From assembly GCA_036387415.1 (NCBI GenBank), contig DASVTU010000030.1, positions 74,055 through 138,054 of the forward strand: a DNA stretch of 64,000 nucleotides, in the 5' to 3' direction. This DNA is from DASVTU01 sp036387415. GTDB lineage: Bacteria > Acidobacteriota > Blastocatellia > Pyrinomonadales > Pyrinomonadaceae. Every line of letters starts with the position of its first letter. The first letter of the stretch is position 1. The notes below the pieces were generated by a model, which worked only from the letters and a program-made list of their open reading frames with translations, was not told the origin of the DNA and searched no databases. Shown piece after piece: positions 55,748 through 64,000 of the stretch. The position numbers were made by a program, and so were the translations under genes.

Positions 55748-56127
55748 CAGGTTTATCCCGACGTTTGACATCGTAAGTCGCCATCAGCTGCGACGTGATT
55801 TGAGTTTTCTTGGGAGCCGTGTGATTTAGCCGACGACGGGGCAAACATCAAACTCGTCGGCAGCATCGTCAAAGCGACGCGGGAAAACTCTTTCTCTCAA
55901 TCAGCGACACCGCTTTTGATAAATCGTCCACACCGAATCTCATTCCCGCCTTTTATCAATCCCATCGGCATTTCTGACGGAGCCATTTTCGGGGAAGAAA
56001 CATTTTCCCGTCAGCGTCGATAATCAAAACGAGTCCGGCCAAGTAATTGTTATTTTAATTTAACGCGGAATCGTCCCAGCGTCTCGCAGACTGTCTTGAT
56101 AACCTTGCCTCATTATGGAGATATGAA
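55748..56127. other. Spacer, possibly containing decayed coding sequence
   Basis: 380 bp. A plus-strand stretch around 55870-55980 reads GKLFLSISDTAFDKSSTPN before meeting a stop, which looks coding-like, but I cannot assign it. AT-rich sequence just before 56128 (GTTATTTTAATTTAA) may hold the promoter of the next gene. Confidence 0.3.
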
Positions 56128-58203
56128 ATGATTAGACTCGATGGCGGCGTCGTACAAAGAACGGAGAACGAATCTTCTACTCCCGTTAATCGTCCAAAAC
56201 CGGCGCTTCAAGTTGACCTGTCTCCGGCGAATCAAACCAAAGCCCGCGACGTTAATCTCTACGGCGCATGGTTCAAAGCCAAAATATTGAACGCTGTCTC
56301 GACGCTCTCTGCAACAAACTCCACAACCACGTCTCAGCCCATCTCCGCAGCGGAAGCCAATCGCCGAGCCGACGAATTGATTGCGACGCACGGCGGTCGC
56401 GGTCATCTCGACACCGATGCGGTCGGCGAAGCGTTGGCTCTGATGGCGGAGCAGAACCCGTCGGAAGCGCGTGCCGTGACCGAGAAGGTGCTGGACAAAA
56501 TCGAGGAGCGCGACCGCGACGAAGTGGCGCAGAGTTTTGTCGAGAAATTGGACTACGCAAAGCTGCGCGCGCTGGCCGCCGACCGTGATGGTCAGGCGTT
56601 GCTTGAGCGGCTGAAGTCGCATCTGCTGTCGGGCAGCGTGCACGACGATGAGAGGGAAACGGCGGGCAAGATTGATGCGGCGATTGCGGGTGTCCTGCGC
56701 GGAGTGAATCGCGAGCAGGACATCGAAAAGGCGGCGGATGCCGTCACCGATGCTTTCGACTACAACCGCAACAATACGGAAATCGCGGCGCAGACTTTGG
56801 CTGAGCAAGCGCGTCAACTTGACGAACTCTACGGCCCCGGCGCGGGAGCCGAACTAATCAAGCGTCTCGCCGAACGCGATGCGGCGACCCTGACGCATCT
56901 TTTGCAATCGGCGGGCGATTCCGCCAGTGGTCTCAGCAGTCAAGACAGGGCGACAATCACACGGAGTCTCGGCGCGGCCTACGCGAGCATGAGCACCAAC
57001 GAGCGTCGTGAGTTCAGCGCACAGTTGGTTAGTTCCGCTCACCGGATGAACTACTACGACCACGACCCGGCCTACTATCAGAACCTCGCGACGGTCATCG
57101 GCAACAGCGGCTCGACCACCCTCAAGAGCGATTATGCCAAAACCGTTATCGACTACGTTAACAACCCCGACACTCCGCTCACCGGAAGCTACGAGACCGA
57201 CGCCAATGCATTGCTCGCCAGCGCCGGAGTCGCCGTGGCGAACGACACGCGCGCCATCGAAGACACACTCGGCTATCTCAAGCGCACCAAACTGCTCGGC
57301 GCGCAGGCCGGACATTATGCGACCGCACGTTTCTTGCAGGCGCTCGCCGCCGTGCCTAACAAAGACGGCGATGCGGTGCTCGGCGATTTTCTCAAAGGCT
57401 CTAGCCGCATCAATTTTGCTGACGCGAAACACATCTTTGAAATCGTGTCGAACAACCAAATCGGTCACGGCTTCGTCTGGCAAGGCGACGGCTATTTCAA
57501 AGACAGTCTGAGCGACGCGCCCGGCGTCAAAGAGGGACTCGCACAATTCTTCCTCAGTCGCAGCGACGAGTTTTTGAACGAGTTGACGGATTTCGATTAT
57601 GACAACAGGCAAGGTCTCGCCATCAGTAACGCCGAGACGCTCTCCAACTTCTTCCGCCTCACGACCTTTGCCGAAGATGCACCGTATCAAGGCGAGATTA
57701 TCGCGGCGGTTGTCAAACACGCTGCGACGTTGCGGTCGAAAATTGGGGATTCGTCCTTATCGAAGGAGGCGCGTTCCAAAGCCGCGCTCCAAATGGGCAG
57801 GATTATCGGCTCGATGATTGGCAGCTACAACGAAGCCATCCGCGACTACAGCAACGAAGATGCAAACCACGACCGTCGCGTCAAGAATGCCACCATGCTC
57901 GCCTCCTTCATCGCCACAGCGGTCGCCGGGCCGGGAGCCTCCATCGTCGTACGCGGCGGGATTCAGGGCGCAAGGTTTGCGCTCGACAAGATTCTGACCA
58001 ACAATCCGCCGCCGGGAGAAAAGGAACTGAAGGAGTTTGAAGCCATCATCAAGGACAACTTCGATTTCTTCATCACGCCCACCAATCTCGACGTTCCGGG
58101 CGTCAGCCAGTATGACGCGACTCAGATTCGGAAAGAGGTTTTCGACGGCATGAACGAGATGATTCTGGCTTGGGCGAGGGGCGAAGGCATCATCGCCAAC
58201 TAA
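56128..58203 (+). CDS. Large helical protein of unknown function
   Basis: 691 residues, no clear signal peptide or family. Residues 1-60 are Pro/Asn-rich and end in VNLYGAWFKAKILNA. Residues about 75-300 are strongly helical and charged, with repeated A-x-x-L-A-x patterns and a segment like AADAVTDAF. The C-terminal third has GQIIGSMIG-like Gly-rich helices, a hydrophobic patch (MLASFIATAVAGPGASIVV) and ends in DFFITPTNLDVPGVSQYD. The N-terminal linker with a long helical body resembles exported effector or toxin-delivery proteins in general layout only. Function not inferred. Confidence 0.75.
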   Translation: MIRLDGGVVQRTENESSTPVNRPKPALQVDLSPANQTKARDVNLYGAWFKAKILNAVSTLSATNSTTTSQPISAAEANRRADELIATHGGRGHLDTDAVGEALALMAEQNPSEARAVTEKVLDKIEERDRDEVAQSFVEKLDYAKLRALAADRDGQALLERLKSHLLSGSVHDDERETAGKIDAAIAGVLRGVNREQDIEKAADAVTDAFDYNRNNTEIAAQTLAEQARQLDELYGPGAGAELIKRLAERDAATLTHLLQSAGDSASGLSSQDRATITRSLGAAYASMSTNERREFSAQLVSSAHRMNYYDHDPAYYQNLATVIGNSGSTTLKSDYAKTVIDYVNNPDTPLTGSYETDANALLASAGVAVANDTRAIEDTLGYLKRTKLLGAQAGHYATARFLQALAAVPNKDGDAVLGDFLKGSSRINFADAKHIFEIVSNNQIGHGFVWQGDGYFKDSLSDAPGVKEGLAQFFLSRSDEFLNELTDFDYDNRQGLAISNAETLSNFFRLTTFAEDAPYQGEIIAAVVKHAATLRSKIGDSSLSKEARSKAALQMGRIIGSMIGSYNEAIRDYSNEDANHDRRVKNATMLASFIATAVAGPGASIVVRGGIQGARFALDKILTNNPPPGEKELKEFEAIIKDNFDFFITPTNLDVPGVSQYDATQIRKEVFDGMNEMILAWARGEGIIAN

Positions 58204-58236
58204 CGAAACGAGCAACCACTGAACGAAACGAGCAAC
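58203..58236. repeat. Short direct repeat ACGAAACGAGCAAC x2
   Basis: Two 14-nt copies (58203-58216 and 58223-58236) separated by 6 nt; the first overlaps the stop of the 691-residue gene. It probably arose by slippage. Confidence 0.5.
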
Positions 58237-58246
58237 GCCTGAAAGT

Positions 58247-58292
58247 CTTTGCCCGTATGAGTCGTTCAATTGAACGACTCGTACGGGCAAAG
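58247..58292. terminator. 46-nt near-perfect palindrome between convergent genes
   Basis: CTTTGCCCGTA and GAGTCGTTCAA pair with their complements, interrupted by one T/G mismatch, with no loop at the centre (TTCAATTGAA). It lies between convergent genes ending at 58203 and 58329 and probably terminates both. Confidence 0.65.
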
Positions 58293-58328
58293 CCAACATA
58301 GACGTGATAACCCGCCTCCGGCATACGC

Positions 58329-59111
58329 TCAGCCGATTTGCACCGTTAGCATCGAAACCGAACCTCCGTCGAATCCTTCCACTGGAAATCTCACTTCGTC
58401 GTCTTCGCGCTGCTGCGCCAGCACGTAGAGGAGCGGCAGATAGTGGTCAGGCGTGGGCGCTGACAGACGTGCGTCGTTGCCGAGAGATTCGTATGCGATG
58501 AGCGGGTCGTGCGTGCCGTTGAGCATCATTTCGCGCGCCGTCTTCTCGAAGCGCACAGCCCAATCCAATGGCTCAACCGGATGACGACCCCACGCGTAGG
58601 TGTGTAGGTTGTGAACGAGGTTGCCACTTCCCACGATGAGCACGCCCTCGTCGCGCAACGGGGCGAGACGCTTTGCGATTTCGTAGTGATACTCCGCCGC
58701 TTGCGTCTCGTCGATACTAAGCTGCACGACGGGGACATCAGCCTGCGGGAAGACATGACAGAGCACCGACCATGCGCCGTGGTCGAGACCCCAATGCGTG
58801 TCCATCCCGACATCAACGCGCGGAGCGAGCAATTCTCGCACACGCTCCGCCGTCTCCCCGCTCCCCGGCGCAGGATACTTCATCTCGTACAGTTCGCGTG
58901 GGAAGCCGCCGAAATCGTGAATCGTTCGTGGACGCTCCATCGCCGTCACCAGCGTTGCGGGTAGATACCGGTGCGCCGAGATGCAGACGACGGCTTTCGG
59001 CCTGGGAATTTCCTTGCCGAGAGCCATCCAGCCTTCCGTCCAGACGTTGCTCTGTAGAGCGTTCAGCGGATTGCCGTGACCGAAGAAAATCGACGGCATG
59101 CGTCCTGTCAT
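58329..59111 (-). CDS. ygiD: Class III extradiol dioxygenase, 4,5-DOPA dioxygenase type
   Basis: 260 residues. Expected metal ligands are present: His12 in FFGHGNP and His47 in ISAHRY; the family's conserved THWGLDHGAWSVL, SGNLVHNLH and EFD/GGSVSM-type C-terminus also occur. The enzyme opens catechol rings such as DOPA using non-haem iron or zinc. Distance to the YceI gene upstream on the strand is 117 nt. Confidence 0.92.
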   Translation of the reverse strand: MTGRMPSIFFGHGNPLNALQSNVWTEGWMALGKEIPRPKAVVCISAHRYLPATLVTAMERPRTIHDFGGFPRELYEMKYPAPGSGETAERVRELLAPRVDVGMDTHWGLDHGAWSVLCHVFPQADVPVVQLSIDETQAAEYHYEIAKRLAPLRDEGVLIVGSGNLVHNLHTYAWGRHPVEPLDWAVRFEKTAREMMLNGTHDPLIAYESLGNDARLSAPTPDHYLPLLYVLAQQREDDEVRFPVEGFDGGSVSMLTVQIG

Positions 59112-59228
59112 ATCTCCCGTTCCTTACTTCTCAACGACGACGTGTGGACGCCGGAAATAACTGTCCACACGTTGCGCCACGAATCCGCCGACACGCTCCG
59201 AGACAACTTCCGTCAAACAACACTTCTA

Positions 59229-59915
59229 CTACTCGCCTGCGGGCTTGGGCGCGGGCTTGACCGCTTCGAGTTGGAGGTCAATCGTGACTTCGTTGCCGAG
59301 GTCGAGGCCGCCGCCCTCAAGCGCCTTGCCCCACGTAATCCCGTAGTCGCGTCGGTCAATCTTGGTCTGCGCCGAGATGCCGAAGCGTGTGTTGCCGCGC
59401 GGGTCTTTGATGGCACCCGTGACGGTGAAGGGAAGCGCGACCTGCTTGGTAACGCCCTTGAGCGTGAAGTCGCCGTGGAGGACGTAGCGGTCTTTGCCCT
59501 TGCGCTCGACGCGCGTGCTCTTGAACGTCATCTCAGGGTATTTCGCTACCTCGAAGAAGTCCGCCGTCCGCAGATGATTGTCGCGCGGCGCAACGCCCGT
59601 ATCGATGCTTTCGACTTTGGCCGTGAACTCGACCGACGACTTGGTAACATCCTGCTCGTTGTAATGAATCGTGCCGGAGAAATCCTTGAAGCGTCCGCTC
59701 ACCCAGTTGATTTCGTAGTGACGGATGGCAAACCCGATGGTGCTGTGTGCGGCGTCGATTTTGTAGTCGCCGCCGGGCACAGGCACGTATGAAACCTTAG
59801 CGGCCTGTTGTGTTGTCTGCGCGCTCACAGTCGAGGCGGCGACGCTGGCGACGAACGGCAAGGCGACGGAAGCCGCAAGTGCGGCGGCAAAGATGGCGTT
59901 TCTTAATCGTAACAT
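59229..59915 (-). CDS. YceI-family periplasmic lipid-binding protein
   Basis: 228 residues from the ATG at 59915 with GGAG 6 nt upstream; four further codons are possible. The signal peptide is long and hydrophobic, cut near TVSAQ. YceI lipocalin-like beta-barrel: YKIDAAHSTIGFAIRHYE, VSGRFKDFSGTI, VEFTAKVESIDTG and the late FGISAQTKIDRRDYGITW. Members bind isoprenoid quinone-like or amphiphilic molecules and respond to stress. It is next to a DoxX gene, a common pairing. Confidence 0.93.
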   Translation of the reverse strand: MLRLRNAIFAAALAASVALPFVASVAASTVSAQTTQQAAKVSYVPVPGGDYKIDAAHSTIGFAIRHYEINWVSGRFKDFSGTIHYNEQDVTKSSVEFTAKVESIDTGVAPRDNHLRTADFFEVAKYPEMTFKSTRVERKGKDRYVLHGDFTLKGVTKQVALPFTVTGAIKDPRGNTRFGISAQTKIDRRDYGITWGKALEGGGLDLGNEVTIDLQLEAVKPAPKPAGE

Positions 59916-59970
59916 TTGTATCTCCATAGTGGTTTAGTAAATTAGTTGTGAGAACGAGATGCGCGGAGGC

Positions 59971-60411
59971 TCACGCGCGCTCGCGTGCCTCTGCGACGTG
60001 CGGCGTCGTGTCGCGGCGCAGCAGTCGGTCGAGACTCCATTCCCCGCCGCCCGCAGCGGCCAGAAAGAGGAAGATGAAGCAGTAAAGCACCGCCATTTCG
60101 CCTTTGTTCTGTAAAGGCCAGAAGCCGCCGGGCGCGTGCGCCATAAAATAAGCGACCGCCATCATGCCCGACAGGATGAACGCGACCGGACGTGTGAAGA
60201 GGCCGACGAGCAACAGCAGACCGCCGAAGAATTCCAAGATGCCGGCGACGCCAATCATCGAGAGCAACGCCGGTGTGGGTGAACCCGGAGGAGCGAGGAA
60301 TCCAAAGAGTTTCTGCGCGCCGTGTGCGATGAAAAGGAACCCCGTGATGATTCGCAGAACGCTCAACAATCGCGGCGTCCAACGTATGTAAAAAGAATCT
60401 TGATTATCCAT
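59971..60411 (-). CDS. DoxX-family membrane protein
   Basis: 146 residues from the ATG at 60411 with GAGGAGATAGAG directly upstream. Four membrane helices; the family start LLSVLRIITGFLFIAHGAQK followed by LFG, then LEFFGGLLLLVGLFTRPVAF and WPLQNKGEMAVLYCFIFLFL. DoxX proteins often appear with MarR regulators in redox-stress operons; MarR follows in this order here. Precise function unknown. Confidence 0.92.
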   Translation of the reverse strand: MDNQDSFYIRWTPRLLSVLRIITGFLFIAHGAQKLFGFLAPPGSPTPALLSMIGVAGILEFFGGLLLLVGLFTRPVAFILSGMMAVAYFMAHAPGGFWPLQNKGEMAVLYCFIFLFLAAAGGGEWSLDRLLRRDTTPHVAEARERA

Positions 60412-60431
60412 CTCTATCTCCTCTGTTGACG

Positions 60432-60446
60432 TATCAGGTTTTGATA
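60432..60446. promoter_or_regulatory. Operator-like inverted repeat before the DoxX gene
   Basis: TATCA and TGATA arms spaced by 5 nt lie 21 nt upstream of the DoxX start codon. It could bind the neighbouring MarR regulator, but its sequence differs from the palindrome at 60954-60969. Confidence 0.3.
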
Positions 60447-60473
60447 TACGGACGTGATACACCGTGTCGAAAT

Positions 60474-60941
60474 TTAAGCCTCGCTGTCGCGCGCTTCTTC
60501 AAGTAGTTTGCGTAGGGAAGCGAGTTTCTTCTCGCCCATGTGTCCGAGTTGGCGACGGTGACGCTCGGCGATGGGCGCGTCTAACTCGGCCAACAGGCGG
60601 AGTCCTGCGTCGGTGATGCGCGCGACGATGAAGCGGCGGTCTTCTGCGCGCTCGCGCGAAATCAGCCCGCGCGTCTCAAGTCGGTCGAGGAGCCGTGTGA
60701 TGTCGGAATCTTTCGTGACCATGCGCTCGCCGATGTCGCGGCACGATGTGCCTACTGCTCCGGCTCCGCGCAAAATCCTGAGCACATTGTATTGCGTGGG
60801 CGTTAGTTCCGATTGCTTGAGCGTCTCGCTGATGCCCGAAACCAATCGCTCCGTCGTTAACAGAATGCTGAGATGAACCTCCTCTTCGAGGCTCGTAAAC
60901 GGTTTGGTTTGCTTCAACTCTTTCTGTAGTTTCGTACTCAT
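60474..60941 (-). CDS. MarR-family transcriptional regulator
   Basis: 155 residues from the ATG at 60941; the frame is open to 61013, but that would place the operator inside the gene. Winged helix: ELTPTQYNVLRILRGAG, CRDIGERMVTKDSDITRLLDRLE (recognition helix) and the wing RAEDRRFIVARITDAG. Dimer helices at both ends. It probably represses itself through the palindrome just upstream and may control the adjoining DoxX and YceI genes. Confidence 0.92.
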   Translation of the reverse strand: MSTKLQKELKQTKPFTSLEEEVHLSILLTTERLVSGISETLKQSELTPTQYNVLRILRGAGAVGTSCRDIGERMVTKDSDITRLLDRLETRGLISRERAEDRRFIVARITDAGLRLLAELDAPIAERHRRQLGHMGEKKLASLRKLLEEARDSEA

Positions 60942-60953
60942 CTCGCGCAGTAT

Positions 60954-60969
60954 AGTCGTTATAACGACT
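60954..60969. promoter_or_regulatory. Candidate MarR operator
   Basis: Perfect 16-nt palindrome AGTCGTTATAACGACT ending 13 nt upstream of the MarR start codon, the normal place for an autoregulatory site. Confidence 0.6.
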
Positions 60970-61009
60970 GTCGTCAAGAGGAATATAGGCTTGGCGTCCG
61001 CATCGAATG

Positions 61010-61357
61010 TCATGAACCAATTGCAGGAAGCCTTCGGGGGTCCCTTTCGTTTTGGAGTTTGCGTTCACGAAAAAAAAGAAACAAAGGCAAACCCAGAGAC
61101 CCGCCGACCAGAAGTGTGCACAGCACGTAAACCCACAGATGCTTCATACCGCGCCGCCGTCCCTCGACAAAGACGAAGAGTAGAAGCGTTAACCCCGCGA
61201 TGAAAACATCCATGCCGAAGAATGCCGAGATGTTGTTCTGAAAAAGTTGTCTGAAAAACAGCGGTATGTCGAGGCCATGCATCGCCAGAAAGGGAATCAA
61301 ATACGAGAGAGGCAGAACCGCGCCCAGTATCGCCGCGACGAGAAAAAGCCACTGCAT
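61010..61357 (-). CDS. DUF2834-type small membrane protein
   Basis: 115 residues with three hydrophobic helices (LFLVAAILGAVLPLSYLIPFL, MDVFIAGLTLLLFVFVEG, LWVYVLCTLLVGGSLGLPLFL) and a basic tail beginning FFRERKLQ, which fits the DUF2834 pattern. Function unknown. It lies 68 nt upstream of the MarR gene on the same strand. Confidence 0.8.
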   Translation of the reverse strand: MQWLFLVAAILGAVLPLSYLIPFLAMHGLDIPLFFRQLFQNNISAFFGMDVFIAGLTLLLFVFVEGRRRGMKHLWVYVLCTLLVGGSLGLPLFLFFRERKLQNERDPRRLPAIGS

Positions 61358-61396
61358 GATGTTTTCTCCATTCCTTATCTACGCCCCGTAAAACGA

Positions 61397-61437
61397 GTCT
61401 GATAAAAACAGGACCACGAAATAAAGGATTATCAGAC
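61397..61437. terminator. Inverted repeat after the NRPS gene
   Basis: GTCTGATAA and TTATCAGAC form a perfect 9-bp stem with a 23-nt loop, downstream of the NRPS stop on the minus strand. Possible terminator. Confidence 0.4.
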
Positions 61438-61503
61438 CCGTCGGGTTGACATCGCTTACCGCCTGTACTTTTGCCGCGCAGTTTGCGCGACCGGAATGCG
61501 TTA

Positions 61504-64000
61504 TCAATAGACTTCCGCTTTAGCAAGGGAGGCTTCGAGCGTGCGCTGCAATTGCGTGGCTAAGACGCGCACATGCGGCTCAGCAATCATGCTGATATGG
61601 TCTCCGGGCACGTCATGGATGTCCAGAGGTTGAGAAGAAAGCTGACTCCACCCGGACGCTGCATCAGACACGGAAGTGTGCGCGGAATTGTCCTGAGTGA
61701 CGACGGGCGTTTCGCTCGCACGAAACAGTGTGATGCGATTCGGGTAAGGACGTGGACGATAGTCTCTGAACGCTTGGACGTTGGTCTGGTAGATGTACAA
61801 GAGACGCCGCGCTTGCAGGAGGTCGTAATCTGGCGGCACGACGTTTCGCTTCCGCCCTTGCACAAGGAAATACTCTAGACGCTCGTCGGGGTTGAGGCGA
61901 CGCAAATCCTCCTCGGAAATCGGTAGTCCGAAGTCGAGAGCTAAGGCCGCGAGCAACGTCGCTTCGTCTGTCTCGGCCTGTTGGTTTGAAGGAGTCGGCG
62001 CGCCGCTGTCAATCAAAGCGAGCAAGGCAATCTCATGCCCTTCTGCGTGAAGTTGCCGAGCCATCTCAAACGCGATGACGCCGCCCAACGACCACCCACC
62101 CAAAAGATAAGGCCCCTGCGGTTGCACGCGTTGCAAGGCGTCGATGTAATAGGCCGCCATATCTTCGATGCGTGTCAGGGGTTGCTCGCGCCCGTCGAGA
62201 CCGCGCGCCTGAAGTGCGTAGAAGGGTTGCGCGAGTCCGAGATGATGTACGAGCGCGATGTAGCAGATGATATTGCCGCCCGCCGGATGGACGCAGAAGA
62301 AGGGCGACTTCGACCCCGCACGCTGCATCGCCACCAGAGGCGACCACGCCGACAAACCTTCCTGCCCGATGATTGCGGCGAGGCTTTCGACCGTCGCTCC
62401 TTTGAAAAGCGTGTCGAGCGGTAAGTCGCGTCCGAAGCGTCTGCGAATTTGCGCCATCAGTCTGACGGCAAGAAGCGAGTGGCCTCCGAGGTCGAAGAAA
62501 TTGTCCGCGACGCCGACGGGACGCACGTCGAGCACTTCTTCCCATATTTGCGCGAGTTGAAATTCCAAAGTATTGCGTGGCGCGATGAAGTTCGTGTCGG
62601 GCGTGGTATCGGCTTCATCTGGAACCGGCAGCGCACGCCGATTAACCTTGCCGTTCGGCGTCAACGGCAATTTCTCCATCGAGACGAAACTGGCGGGCAA
62701 CATATATTCGGGCAGCTTTTGCCGTAAATATCCACGCAGTTGGGCGGCGTCTGCATCCCCGCCCGCCGCGACGTAGGCGACGAGTCTCTTTTCACCCGCC
62801 ACGTCTTCACGCAGCGTCACGACCGCTTCTGAGACCGAAGGATGTTCGGCAAGCACCGCTTCGATTTCTTCTAGTTCGACACGGAAGCCCCTGAGTTTCA
62901 CCTGATGGTCAACGCGTCCGAGAAACTCTATGTTTCCATCCGGCAGAAAACGCGCGCGGTCGCCCGTCTTGTAGAGTCGCGCACCCGGCTGCGTGTTGAA
63001 AGCATCGGGGATGAATTTCTCTGCGGTCAATTCGGGGCGATGGAGGTAGCCATGCGCTAGCCCTTCGCCGCCGAGATACAATTCACCGGGCAGGCCGACG
63101 GGCATCGGTTGTAGCCGCCTGTCCAAGATATACGCTTGAGTGTTCGAGATTGGACGACCGATTGGAATCGTCGCGGCGTTCTCCGGCACACTCTCGACGC
63201 GATACCATGTTGCAAACGTGGTGCTCTCCGTCGGGCCGTAAACATGCAGCAGACGTTCCGGCGGCGCATCCTTGATAACCTCCCTGACACGCCCCGCATC
63301 AACCGCCTCACCTCCAAACAGCAGACACCTTATCAACCCGAAACTGCCCGGAGCTTCGCGCGCGAGAAGATTGAACAAGGCTGTGGTTAAGAATAGGACG
63401 GTGATGCCCCGCTCCCGAATTTCGGCGGCAAACTCTGTGGGCGAAAGCATCGTCTCGCGGCTCACAATGACGAGTTGCGCGCCGTGAATCAATGCGCCCC
63501 AAATCTCGAAAGTGGCCGCGTCGAAAGAGGCGTTCGATGCCTGTGCGATTCTGTCTGCGGCGCTCAATTCGATGTAATTCGTGTTGCACAACAGACGCGT
63601 GACGGCTCTGTGAGGAATGAGTATTCCCTTAGGTTTGCCCGTCGAACCGGAAGTGTAGATGACGTAAGCGACGCTTTCAGCATCCGTCTCGTTAAAGAGA
63701 TTCTCCGCACTCTCATGCGCGATAAAATCCCAATCTTTATCCACACAAACGACACCGATGTCGTGTGCAGAAACCTTTTCAACCAGTCTCTCCTGCGTGA
63801 GTAAGATATTGACCCCGGTATCATTCAACATAAAAGCCAAACGCTCAGGAGGATATGACGGGTCGAGCGGCATGTACGCCCCTCCCGCCTTCATCACTCC
63901 CAACCACCCCACCACCATCTCCACCCCTCGCTCCACCATCACTCCCACTATCTCTTCCTCTCCCACTCCTCGCTTCCTCAGATACCTCCCCAACCGATTC
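61504..64000 (-). CDS. Non-ribosomal peptide synthetase, terminal A-PCP-TE module (partial, 5' end outside window)
   Basis: The frame enters at the right edge inside an adenylation domain and ends at 61504. A-domain motifs: KAGGAYMPLDPSYP, YTSGSTGKPKG, YGPTEST, GELYLGGEGLAHGY, KTGDRARF, GRVDHQVKLRGFRVELEEIE and NGKVNRRALP. The specificity pocket starts D-A-x-x-F (SFDAATFEIW); I do not predict the amino acid. PCP motif FFDLGGHSLLAVRL carries the phosphopantetheine Ser. A type I thioesterase follows, with GGWSLGGVIAFE. It would release the finished peptide by hydrolysis or cyclisation. No epimerase is seen in this module. The first 100 nt have strikingly different base composition. Confidence 0.95.
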   Translation of the reverse strand, partial: NRLGRYLRKRGVGEEEIVGVMVERGVEMVVGWLGVMKAGGAYMPLDPSYPPERLAFMLNDTGVNILLTQERLVEKVSAHDIGVVCVDKDWDFIAHESAENLFNETDAESVAYVIYTSGSTGKPKGILIPHRAVTRLLCNTNYIELSAADRIAQASNASFDAATFEIWGALIHGAQLVIVSRETMLSPTEFAAEIRERGITVLFLTTALFNLLAREAPGSFGLIRCLLFGGEAVDAGRVREVIKDAPPERLLHVYGPTESTTFATWYRVESVPENAATIPIGRPISNTQAYILDRRLQPMPVGLPGELYLGGEGLAHGYLHRPELTAEKFIPDAFNTQPGARLYKTGDRARFLPDGNIEFLGRVDHQVKLRGFRVELEEIEAVLAEHPSVSEAVVTLREDVAGEKRLVAYVAAGGDADAAQLRGYLRQKLPEYMLPASFVSMEKLPLTPNGKVNRRALPVPDEADTTPDTNFIAPRNTLEFQLAQIWEEVLDVRPVGVADNFFDLGGHSLLAVRLMAQIRRRFGRDLPLDTLFKGATVESLAAIIGQEGLSAWSPLVAMQRAGSKSPFFCVHPAGGNIICYIALVHHLGLAQPFYALQARGLDGREQPLTRIEDMAAYYIDALQRVQPQGPYLLGGWSLGGVIAFEMARQLHAEGHEIALLALIDSGAPTPSNQQAETDEATLLAALALDFGLPISEEDLRRLNPDERLEYFLVQGRKRNVVPPDYDLLQARRLLYIYQTNVQAFRDYRPRPYPNRITLFRASETPVVTQDNSAHTSVSDAASGWSQLSSQPLDIHDVPGDHISMIAEPHVRVLATQLQRTLEASLAKAEVY

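Overview
The window looks like chromosome from an Acidobacteriota bacterium, most likely of the Blastocatellia type. This is inference. It rests on an ECF sigma factor overlapping a membrane Ser/Thr kinase with PD40 propeller repeats, an Oar-like TonB receptor with an N-terminal carboxypeptidase-regulatory domain, many large secreted proteins, and MauG-type dihaem cytochromes. Coding density is uneven. Several spacers of 0.4-1.4 kb contain broken genes, duplicated fragments and attC-like inverted repeats, so the region has a history of insertion, deletion and decay.

Layout. 1-6528 (-): the 5' 6.5 kb of a giant secreted repeat protein that runs off the left edge. 6.6-7.95 kb: gene-poor spacer. 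7.96-11.5 kb (+): sigma factor and kinase. 11.7-13.0 kb (-): Cys-rich putative zincin between two attC-like repeats. 13.3-16.6 kb (+): a mymA-like trio (flavin monooxygenase, alpha/beta hydrolase, SDR). 16.7-17.5 kb (-): frameshifted marC preceded by a dapB 3' remnant. 17.6-18.4 kb (+): a membrane peroxiredoxin-like gene with an in-frame UGA at the catalytic Cys codon and a bSECIS-like hairpin, a probable selenoprotein. 18.5-19.9 kb (-): MocR regulator. 20.6-24.0 kb (+): copper-radical-oxidase-like protein and a SCO1 protein. 24.2-25.2 kb (-): two small cassette-like genes separated by a well-formed attC site. 25.4-30.0 kb (-): dienelactone hydrolase, dapB 5' remnant, TPR protein, dihaem cytochrome. 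30.9-35.3 kb: polysaccharide deacetylase-like gene (+) facing a tight four-gene ACP / ketoreductase / AMP-ligase / AAC(3)-like operon (-). 36-39.5 kb (+): secreted NUC1 nuclease and its NuiA-type inhibitor. 39.7-45.6 kb (+): TonB receptor plus HmuTUV-like haem importer. 46-52 kb: serine hydrolase, second dihaem cytochrome, unknown secreted protein. 52.7-58.2 kb (+): M20 peptidase, GDPD, frameshifted coiled-coil gene, 691-aa orphan. 58.3-61.4 kb (-): YgiD dioxygenase, YceI, DoxX, MarR, DUF2834. 61.5-64.0 kb (-): terminal A-PCP-TE part of an NRPS running off the right edge.

How the genes fit together. The haem importer, two dihaem peroxidase-like cytochromes, SCO1, the putative copper oxidase and the putative selenoperoxiredoxin suggest strong investment in envelope redox chemistry. 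The ACP operon with the deacetylase-like gene looks like an orphan acyl-transfer pathway, perhaps modifying a surface sugar. The most unusual observations are the candidate selenoprotein, the attC-like cassettes, the two complementary dapB wrecks sharing a 41-nt leader, the nuclease/inhibitor pair with a hairpin between them, and an abrupt change in base composition inside the NRPS gene at the right edge.
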